Source of the DNA: CAYUUW01 sp964448005
Lineage (GTDB): Bacteria; Patescibacteriota; Gracilibacteria; UM-FILTER-43-11
Length of the DNA: 25,164 nucleotides
Assembly: GCA_964448005.1 (NCBI GenBank)
Contig: CAYUUW010000016.1
Coordinates: 1 to 25,164, forward strand
Direction of reading: 5' to 3'
Within the stretch, counting starts at the first letter, position 1; each line of letters begins with the position of its first letter. The notes under the pieces are model-generated. The model had not been told where the DNA came from. It worked only from the letters and a program-made list of their open reading frames with translations, and ran no database searches. A program made the translations under genes and the position numbers. Below, piece after piece: positions 20,221-25,164 of this stretch.

Positions 20221-20240
20221 AGAGGACACGGACGTCCTCT
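20221..20240 (+). terminator. hairpin after the lipoprotein gene
   Basis: AGAGGAC (20221-20227) pairs with GTCCTCT (20234-20240) around ACGGAC, 33 bases after the stop. A short TCAATAT follows. The stem is good but the T-tract is weak. CACGGACGTCC also occurs as a nearby direct repeat from about 20198. Confidence 0.4.
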
Positions 20241-20306
20241 TCAATATGCCTGGTTTTCGGTTTCAAAAGAGCAAAGCAAGGCCAGGCTTGTCCTAAAAGA
20301 GGAGGA

Positions 20307-20335
20307 TTGCTTTCCGGCCCTTTTTGTGCTAGAAT
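20307..20335 (+). promoter_or_regulatory. promoter of the VirD4-like gene
   Basis: TTGCTT (20307-20312), a 17-base spacer and TAGAAT (20330-20335) predict a start near 20342, leaving about 17 bases before the GTG codon at 20359. Confidence 0.55.
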
Positions 20336-20358
20336 AAAGGGATCAATAAGCGCAAAAC

Positions 20359-22884
20359 GTGGACGTGGACCTGCTCTACGACATTCTGGACTGGCTCAAG
20401 GAGTGGTGGAAATGGCTTTTGGCCGGCCTTTTTGGGGGGTGGTACGGCCTGAAATGGCTGGTGGAGACCGCGCGCTTCTGGCACGAGCATTTTTTGGCCA
20501 AGGATCTGGTCTACCTGAAGATCTCGCTGCCCCGCAGCGATTCCAAAATGGACCAGGAGAAGCGGACGGAAAAGGACTTCAAGGAAAAAGTGGCCATCAT
20601 GGCCCAGCTGTACCGGGCCCTGTACGAGATCCGCGAGCTGGACCTGTGGAACCTGATCCGGACCAAGATATGGCAGGCGGACAACATTTCGCTGGAGCTT
20701 TTCGTGGAGAAGCATCAGCTGAATTTCTACATCGTGGTCAACAGATTCTACCAGAGCATCGTGGAGAAGCAGGTCACCACCTTCTACAAGGACGCCGACG
20801 TGAAGATCGAAACGGCGCCCTACACCTTGTTCGAGCCCGGCAAGAAGATCAAGGCCTACTACATGTTCGCCAAAAGGGAGTTCTGGTTCCCCATCAACAC
20901 CTACAAGACGATGGAGCAGGATCCGCTGAACGAGCTGGCCAACGTGCTCTCCAAGCTTGAGACGCAGGAAAAGGCAGGCATCCAGATCATCATCAACCCC
21001 GCCTCCAGCAGCCGATGGAACAAAGAGGCCGAAGAGATGGGCACCCGGCTATTCAAGAACCAGAAGCTGCCTGTGCGGATCCCCATTCCGATCCTGGGCC
21101 CCCTTCTGGCCTTCTTCATCAACCTGTTCCGCAGCGGAGGCGTGCTGGGCGGCACCAATGCCCCAGGAGCTGCCGGGGGGGATTCCTACATCCGCATGCT
21201 GCAGAGCAAGGAAGAAGCCTACAAGAAGGTCGGCGAAAAGGCCACTCAGGTAGGCTTCGACACCACCATCCGCATTGTGGGCGTGGCCGACACGCGGGCG
21301 CGCGCCACGGAAATCACCAACAACCTGAATGTGGCCTTCAGCATCTACCACGACCAGGCCCTGAACTGGTTCCAGAACCGCCGCATCGTGCCCTTCGACG
21401 GCATGAACAATTCGGCCCTGCAGTACCTGTACGACCGGCGCATTCCGGGGGGCCACGCCACCTCGCTGCTCTGCCAGGACGAGCTGGCCTCGCTGTACCA
21501 TCTGCCGGATTCGCGCTACAACCCCGTCCCCATCATCAAGTGGCTGGACTACAAAGTGCTTGCCCCGCCCGTGGATCTGCCCACCGAGGGCGTGCTGATC
21601 GGGCGGAACATGTACCGGGGCGCCAAGCGGGACATCCGAATATTGCGCGAGGACCGCACCCGCCACCAGTACATCATCGGTAAATCCGGCTCGGGTAAAT
21701 CCGTCTTGCTCAGCTACATGGCCAAGCAAGATATTATCAATGGCGACGGAATGTGCCTGGTGGATCCGCACGGCGATCTGGTGGAGGACACGCTCCAGGC
21801 CGTTCCCAAGGAGCGGGCCAAGGACATCGTCCTGTTCGATCCGGCCGACACCGAGCGCCCCATGGGCCTGAACCTGCTGGAGGCCCATACGCCGGAAGAG
21901 CGCGACCGGGCGTCGCTGGACGCCATGGAGATCTTCATCAAGATCTTCGGCGATGAGATCTTCGGCCCGCGCATCCAGCACTATTTCCGCAACGCCTGCC
22001 TCACCCTGATGGAGGACGAGGACGAAGGAGCCACGCTGATCGATGTGCCCCGCATCTTTGTGGACGAGGAGTTCCTCAAGTACAAGCTGACCAAGGTGAC
22101 CAACACCGTGGTGCGCAGCTTTTGGGAGCACGAGTACGCCAGCACGGGCGACCGGGAAAAGCAGGAGATGATCCCCTACTTCAGCTCCAAGTTCGGCCCC
22201 TTCATCACCAATACGACGATCAGAAACATCATCGGCCAATCCAAAAGCGCCTTCAACATCCGCGAGGTGATGGACAGCCAGAAGATCCTGCTGGTGAACC
22301 TTTCCAAGGGAAAGATCGGCGACCTGAACGCCCAGCTGCTCGGGCTGATTTTCGTGAACAAGATCAACATGGCCGCCATGAGCCGGCAGGACATGGACAA
22401 GAAGGAGCGCAAGGATTTCTACCTCTACGTGGACGAGTTCCAGAACTTCGCCACCGACACCTTCGCCACCATCCTATCCGAAGCGCGCAAGTACCGCCTT
22501 TCGCTCATCATGGCGCATCAGTACATCGCCCAGCTGACCAAAACGCCCAGCGGCCACGACGACACCCGGGTGCGCGATGCTGTCTTTGGTAACGTGGGCA
22601 CCATGCTCTCGTTCAAGGTGGGCGCGGAGGATGCGGAGTACCTGGCCCGGGAATACGCTCCGGAGCTTTCCGAACAGGACATTCTGAGCATCGCCAACTA
22701 CAAGGCCTACATCAAGCTGAACATCAAGAACACCACCTCGCGCCCCTTCTCGCTCGAGACCATTTGGGATCCTGTGGACAACAAGCCCCTGGCGGAGATC
22801 CTGAAGAAATACTCGCGCATGAAGTACGGCCGCAAGCGCGCCTTTGTGGACCAGGAGATCGAGGCGAGATTGGGAATCAGCTAA
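20359..22884 (+). CDS. VirD4/TraG-like membrane-anchored ATPase (type IV secretion coupling-protein family)
   Basis: The 841-residue protein has an N-terminal membrane segment (WWKWLLAGLFGGWYGLKWLV, about 15-35) and a domain of about 380 residues seen in candidate-phylum homologues. The motor ATPase follows: Walker A GKSGSGKS at 441-448, then CLVDPHGDLVEDTL and a Walker B ending in YVDEFQNFA with Asp692-Glu693. The sensor-like LSLIMAHQYIAQL and a C-terminal NYKAYIKLNIKNTTSRPF segment complete it. Such proteins pump DNA or protein across the membrane in conjugation. Stand-alone versions are common in Patescibacteria and their substrate is unknown. The GTG at 20359 follows the promoter closely and lacks a Shine-Dalgarno sequence. 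No relaxase or other type IV genes are present here. Confidence 0.88.
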   Translation: MDVDLLYDILDWLKEWWKWLLAGLFGGWYGLKWLVETARFWHEHFLAKDLVYLKISLPRSDSKMDQEKRTEKDFKEKVAIMAQLYRALYEIRELDLWNLIRTKIWQADNISLELFVEKHQLNFYIVVNRFYQSIVEKQVTTFYKDADVKIETAPYTLFEPGKKIKAYYMFAKREFWFPINTYKTMEQDPLNELANVLSKLETQEKAGIQIIINPASSSRWNKEAEEMGTRLFKNQKLPVRIPIPILGPLLAFFINLFRSGGVLGGTNAPGAAGGDSYIRMLQSKEEAYKKVGEKATQVGFDTTIRIVGVADTRARATEITNNLNVAFSIYHDQALNWFQNRRIVPFDGMNNSALQYLYDRRIPGGHATSLLCQDELASLYHLPDSRYNPVPIIKWLDYKVLAPPVDLPTEGVLIGRNMYRGAKRDIRILREDRTRHQYIIGKSGSGKSVLLSYMAKQDIINGDGMCLVDPHGDLVEDTLQAVPKERAKDIVLFDPADTERPMGLNLLEAHTPEERDRASLDAMEIFIKIFGDEIFGPRIQHYFRNACLTLMEDEDEGATLIDVPRIFVDEEFLKYKLTKVTNTVVRSFWEHEYASTGDREKQEMIPYFSSKFGPFITNTTIRNIIGQSKSAFNIREVMDSQKILLVNLSKGKIGDLNAQLLGLIFVNKINMAAMSRQDMDKKERKDFYLYVDEFQNFATDTFATILSEARKYRLSLIMAHQYIAQLTKTPSGHDDTRVRDAVFGNVGTMLSFKVGAEDAEYLAREYAPELSEQDILSIANYKAYIKLNIKNTTSRPFSLETIWDPVDNKPLAEILKKYSRMKYGRKRAFVDQEIEARLGIS

Positions 22885-22969
22885 GGAGAAGACGGCGTGA
22901 GGGCTTCCTTGGCTGCCCTCTATTGCCTTTTGCTCTCCTTGTTTTTGATTTAAAATGAATGCAGGCTAA

Positions 22970-22977
22970 CGCTAGCG
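22970..22977. promoter_or_regulatory. 8-base palindrome just before the second mntA
   Basis: CGCTAGCG is a perfect palindrome one base before the ATG at 22979. TAAAAT (22951-22956) is a plausible -10 box just upstream. An autoregulatory operator is possible but the site is very short. Confidence 0.2.
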
Positions 22978-22978
22978 C

Positions 22979-23287
22979 ATGATTGCCCGAACCAAAGCAG
23001 AAATCTTTGAACGACTGCTTAAAAACAGAGCTGAAATCGAAACATGCGGAGCCAAGCAACTGGGGCTTTTCGTGTCTTTTGCGCGGAATGAGCAGAAGGA
23101 TTCGAGCGACGTGGATTTTTTAGTGGAGTTTCAGAAGGGCAAGAAGAATTACGACAACTTCATGGCCTTAGCGACTTTGCTTGAAGATATTTTGGGCAGG
23201 AAAGTCGATCTTTTAACGAAACAGGGCTTAAGCCCCCATTTGGGGCCCCATATTCTTAAAGAAACTGAGTATGTCCTTGAAAATTGA
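22979..23287 (+). CDS. mntA: MntA-like antitoxin with degenerate GS motif
   Basis: The 102-residue protein has the minimal nucleotidyltransferase layout: LGLFVSFARNEQKDSSDVDFLVEF, a helix, then GRKVDLLTKQGLSPHLGPHILKE. The spacing is that of GSX10DXD, with Asp44 and Asp46 kept, but the glycine is Val32 (VS instead of GS) and the usual ARGE is ARNE. Loss of the glycine could weaken nucleotide binding. The ATG at 22979 has no Shine-Dalgarno sequence. Its last 17 bases overlap hepT, the usual coupling. It is the second such pair in the window. A pair able only to bind and sequester the toxin, rather than AMPylate it, is conceivable. Confidence 0.87.
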   Translation: MIARTKAEIFERLLKNRAEIETCGAKQLGLFVSFARNEQKDSSDVDFLVEFQKGKKNYDNFMALATLLEDILGRKVDLLTKQGLSPHLGPHILKETEYVLEN

Positions 23288-23603
23288 TGAATATCTTCGC
23301 CATATCCTGGAAGAAATCGATTATCTGGAAAGCCATTCGAAAAATTTGACCTACGACGAGTTTTTAAAGGACGGAAGCTTGATGCGTGCCTTTTCGCGGA
23401 ACCTGGAAATCATTGGTGAAGCCAGCAAAAAGATTCCCGATGAATTCAAGGAGGGCCACCAAAAAATCGAATGGAAGGCTATGGCAGGAATGAGAGACAA
23501 GCTGATCCACGATTATTTCGGGATCGATTTTGAGCTGGTTTGGGATGTGGTCCGAAATAAAATTCCAATTTTAAGGAAGGAATTGCAAGAAATCGGTCTT
23601 TGA
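23271..23603 (+). CDS. hepT: HepT-like HEPN (DUF86) toxin
   Basis: The 110-residue helical protein contains RX4HXY as RDKLIHDY, with Arg75, His80 and Tyr82, followed by FGIDFELVWDVV, the standard DUF86 ending. It opens as family members do, with EYLRHILEEIDYLESHS. These proteins are RNases controlled by MntA. The ATG at 23271 overlaps the mntA end by 17 bases, so translation is coupled. It belongs to a different HepT subgroup from the 3400-3822 copy (DUF86 type versus longer 140-residue type), so the two modules are not a recent duplication. All active-site residues are present. Confidence 0.92.
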   Translation: MSLKIDEYLRHILEEIDYLESHSKNLTYDEFLKDGSLMRAFSRNLEIIGEASKKIPDEFKEGHQKIEWKAMAGMRDKLIHDYFGIDFELVWDVVRNKIPILRKELQEIGL

Positions 23604-23609
23604 CCGGGG

Positions 23610-23641
23610 AAATATAAAAAACCCCGCTGCAAAACGGGGTT
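23610..23641 (-). terminator. rho-independent terminator of the 23656-24027 gene
   Basis: Read on the minus strand, AACCCCG (23641-23635) pairs with CGGGGTT (23626-23620) around an 8-base loop and is followed by TTTTTATATT (23619-23610). On the plus strand the stem is followed by GGGG, so it mainly serves the minus-strand gene. It also lies just past the hepT stop. Confidence 0.8.
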
Positions 23642-23655
23642 GGGGTTCGCCGGAG

Positions 23656-24027
23656 TCAGCGAGGACTCCAGCCAGCCAGCAGCTCGGGCCGGATCGGGGC
23701 AAGCAGGTTGCCGTTGAACGTGAACGTAAGCGTGCACGTAGCTCGATTCAGCTCCGGAGGAAGAGCAAAGCTTCCGCAGGTGCTGATCTGAAGCGGAAGA
23801 ACCTGAGGGGAGGGCTTTTGGAAGTTGCGAACGCAGGGCTGAAGCAGAACGGGCTCCAAGGGGCGAAGCCACCCCACGGTCGCCAGAAACGGCACATCTC
23901 CCTCCTGGCGAATCACGCCTTGGCTCAGAACAAAGCCGAAAGGCCGGAATTCCAGAATGGCGCGCAGCAAATCGGCCAAGCTGGAGGTCTTTTGGGAATC
24001 GTCCAACAAAACGTACTGGAACAGCAT
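23656..24027 (-). CDS. hypothetical protein, 123 residues
   Basis: I do not recognise the family. From the ATG at 24027 the protein starts MLFQYVLLDDSQKTSSLADLLRAILEF and ends TFTFNGNLLAPIRPELLAGWSPR. There is no signal peptide or clear membrane segment; the middle is hydrophobic and proline-rich. AAGGAG lies 4 bases before this ATG, deciding it over the longer start at 24123. The gene has a promoter at 24112-24139, a leader of about 78 bases with a small hairpin, and a strong terminator at 23610-23641. It is thus an independent, well-signalled unit. An LLRAILEF helix followed by beta-type sequence could fit a phage-tail or capsid-like small protein, but this is a guess. Confidence 0.65.
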   Translation of the reverse strand: MLFQYVLLDDSQKTSSLADLLRAILEFRPFGFVLSQGVIRQEGDVPFLATVGWLRPLEPVLLQPCVRNFQKPSPQVLPLQISTCGSFALPPELNRATCTLTFTFNGNLLAPIRPELLAGWSPR

Positions 24028-24111
24028 TTTTCTCCTTGCGGCGTTTTCAACGAACCTTTGCCTGGGCCCGCCGCCAACACCTGTTGTCGTTAGGCCACCA
24101 TTGGCCCGATC

Positions 24112-24139
24112 AAGATAAAGCACGGGCCCGAAATGTCAA
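24112..24139 (-). promoter_or_regulatory. promoter of the 23656-24027 gene
   Basis: On the minus strand a perfect TTGACA (24139-24134), a 16-base spacer and TATCTT (24117-24112) predict a start near 24105. The leader to the ATG at 24027 can form a small GGCCA/TGGCC hairpin. Confidence 0.55.
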
Positions 24140-24201
24140 ACTGTCGGAGGACTGATTAAGTAAGGCAATCATCGATCTTTTGATTTGTCACTCCCACCTC
24201 T

Positions 24202-24828
24202 CTAGGCCTTCTTCGCCACCGTGATTTTGGGTGCCTTCAGGTAAAACGGCTCGAGGGGCTGGCCCGCCTTGGCTTCGCCGAAATGCCTCTCCACAGCTTT
24301 TTGCCAAATCTCTTCGGGCGGCAGCGCAAGTTTCAACTCTGGGGCAGAAGAGGAAAGCGCCTGACGATGCTCCGATGAAAGCATGCCCGACCATTGCCGC
24401 ACGGCGGACAGCTCGCCAACCCCGATCGTTCCCTGAAAAGCCTTGGAGAATTGGCCAAAGCCCACAGCATACAGCTCCGCCGGATTCAGGCTCTGCAGGT
24501 AGATCCAGTCCTTTTCCTCGATCCCGCAGGCCCACCACTGCGCCGCAGGCAGGGCAAGGGCAGGCAGGCCCAAGCCGTAGGCAAAAGCATTCGCCACGCT
24601 GAGCCCCACGCGCAGGCCCGTGAAGCTGCCGGGGCCAGAAAGGGCCATCACCCCCGAAAGGTCGGCCGGAGCCTTCCCCGATTTTTTCAGANNNNNNNNN
24701 NCATCAATGGTCTCCACCAGGCCCTCCGAAGCCTTCATGGCAGGAAGCGGGGCATAGCCCCAGGCCCGGCTGGAATCGGCCAGGGAAACGCCCGAGAACC
24801 CGGTGATGGAATCGATGCATAGAATCAT
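24202..24828 (-). CDS. tsaB: tRNA threonylcarbamoyladenosine biosynthesis protein TsaB
   Basis: TsaB forms the TsaBDE complex that installs t6A at position 37 of ANN-decoding tRNAs. The protein begins MILCIDSITGFSGVSLAD and has the hallmark LSGPGSFTGLRVGLSVANAFAYGLGLPAL near residue 63. A degenerate ASKHA-fold C-terminal half follows, ending in FYLKAPKITVAKKA. The 208-residue length is a little short of the usual 220-230. A 10-N assembly gap (24692-24701) interrupts it between VETID and LKKSGK. The frame stays open across it, so the gap length is probably near the truth. A TAAAAT box (24843-24838) lies 9 bases before the start, suggesting an almost leaderless transcript. It is divergent from the exonuclease gene. 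Confidence 0.93.
   Translation of the reverse strand: MILCIDSITGFSGVSLADSSRAWGYAPLPAMKASEGLVETIDXXXXLKKSGKAPADLSGVMALSGPGSFTGLRVGLSVANAFAYGLGLPALALPAAQWWACGIEEKDWIYLQSLNPAELYAVGFGQFSKAFQGTIGVGELSAVRQWSGMLSSEHRQALSSSAPELKLALPPEEIWQKAVERHFGEAKAGQPLEPFYLKAPKITVAKKA
24692..24701. other. assembly gap of 10 N inside tsaB
   Basis: Ten undetermined bases mark a scaffold join or masked positions. The coding frame of tsaB is preserved across the gap, so the neighbouring contigs are correctly joined at least here. Confidence 0.99.
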
Positions 24829-24837
24829 GGCCCGGCC

Positions 24838-24843
24838 ATTTTA
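24838..24843 (-). promoter_or_regulatory. -10-like box directly before tsaB
   Basis: TAAAAT on the minus strand lies 9 bases before the tsaB ATG; no convincing -35 box is seen. The divergent exonuclease gene has its own TAGAAT at 24893-24898, 29 bases before its ATG. Confidence 0.35.
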
Positions 24844-24927
24844 GCACGGAAAAAACAGAGACGGAGCAGTACCCTTCTGGGGAAAATTGCTTTAGAATGG
24901 ATTGGCCTTATTTTTCAGCCTTTCAGC

Positions 24928-25164
24928 ATGCAATTGATCGACCTGCCCGACTTCGTTCGGCGCTACTATTCCGGAGAAGAGTTCGTGCTTTTCGACACCG
25001 AGACCACAGGGCTCAACACCTTCCACGACGACATCCTGGAAATCGGCGCTTCCGTATGGAGCAAGGACGGACTCAAGGATTCCTTCCAGGAACTGATTCA
25101 GATCAGCCCGAACCGCATCAGCCTGGAGGCCTGGCAGGTGCACAAGATTCCCCTGGAGGAGATT
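24928..25164 (+). CDS. DnaQ-type 3'-5' exonuclease, N-terminal part (runs off the window)
   Basis: The first 79 residues are present and the frame is open to the window edge. FVLFDTETTGLNTFHDDILEIGASVW (residues about 19-44) contains the Exo I motif DTET of the DEDDh family, with the first Asp and Glu. LIQISPNRISLEAWQVHKI matches the usual stretch up to the H(K/G)I segment. Such domains proofread DNA synthesis (epsilon subunit, PolC) or occur in exonuclease-helicase fusions. The part beyond the edge decides which. The ATG at 24928 is the first in the frame after a TAGAAT box and has no Shine-Dalgarno sequence. Confidence 0.9.
   Translation, partial: MQLIDLPDFVRRYYSGEEFVLFDTETTGLNTFHDDILEIGASVWSKDGLKDSFQELIQISPNRISLEAWQVHKIPLEEI

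Noticed and set aside
1..25164. CRISPR arrays, tRNA or rRNA genes, prophage
   Set aside because: No regularly spaced repeats, tRNA cloverleaf with CCA-type end, rRNA segment or phage structural genes were seen in reading both strands.

Overview
This window looks like one scaffold from an uncultivated bacterium: it contains a 10-N gap at 24692-24701, mixes core and accessory genes, and has fairly high GC with strong GC3 bias in the large genes. TGA, TAG and TAA all act as stops. Several genes (a VirD4-like ATPase with an N-terminal membrane anchor, a class II ribonucleotide reductase, DUF5674, and HepT/MntA pairs) are frequent in candidate-phylum genomes, including Patescibacteria. The phylum cannot be fixed by reading alone. 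One lipoprotein (19454-20188) has the acidic GDGDGD, Cys-rich style typical of Nannocystis-type Myxococcota.

Layout: (1) 1-2052 holds recJ on the minus strand and, beyond its start, a decayed queA 3' end split by a short repeat-like insert. (2) 2090-2810 is a self-contained small-gene cassette with promoter, 5' hairpin, Shine-Dalgarno sequence, unknown gene and strong terminator. (3) 2880-4798 (minus) is cobO followed by a MntA/HepT toxin-antitoxin pair and a DUF6624 gene. (4) 4799-8521 has two NrdR boxes, a foldable leader and the B12-dependent ribonucleotide reductase nrdJ. (5) 8573-10666 (plus) carries a REP-type transposase with a palindrome inside its ORF, a UPF0489 peptide-arginase-like gene and tlyA. 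(6) 10652-12109 (minus) is a tight SPFH/slipin, DUF5674 and small-helical-protein operon. (7) 12277-13998 is a B12-binding-type radical SAM enzyme. (8) 14322-19230 is the most interesting block. Two plus-strand genes, an unknown protein and an LCAT-like hydrolase fused to a zinc amidase, converge on a minus-strand pair: a protein with a spike-associated-type C-terminal domain and a lipoprotein. This resembles an envelope-attacking effector/immunity module with no visible secretion apparatus. (9) 19454-20188 is the Myxococcota-like lipoprotein. (10) 20359-23603 has the VirD4-like ATPase and a second MntA/HepT pair whose MntA has lost the Gly of its GS motif. (11) 23656-25164 has an unknown small gene with a clear promoter and terminator, tsaB (with the gap), and the start of a DnaQ-type exonuclease.

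Two themes cut across the window. Cobalamin recurs: an adenosyltransferase, a B12-dependent reductase and a probable B12-binding radical SAM enzyme. Most genes also lack a Shine-Dalgarno sequence, and several have promoter-like hexamers (TTGxxx, 16-17 bp, TAGAAT-like) only about 10-40 bases before the start codon, suggesting short-leader or leaderless mRNAs. The few genes with a clear Shine-Dalgarno sequence are mostly small accessory ones. All functional calls rest on motif reading; no database search was run.
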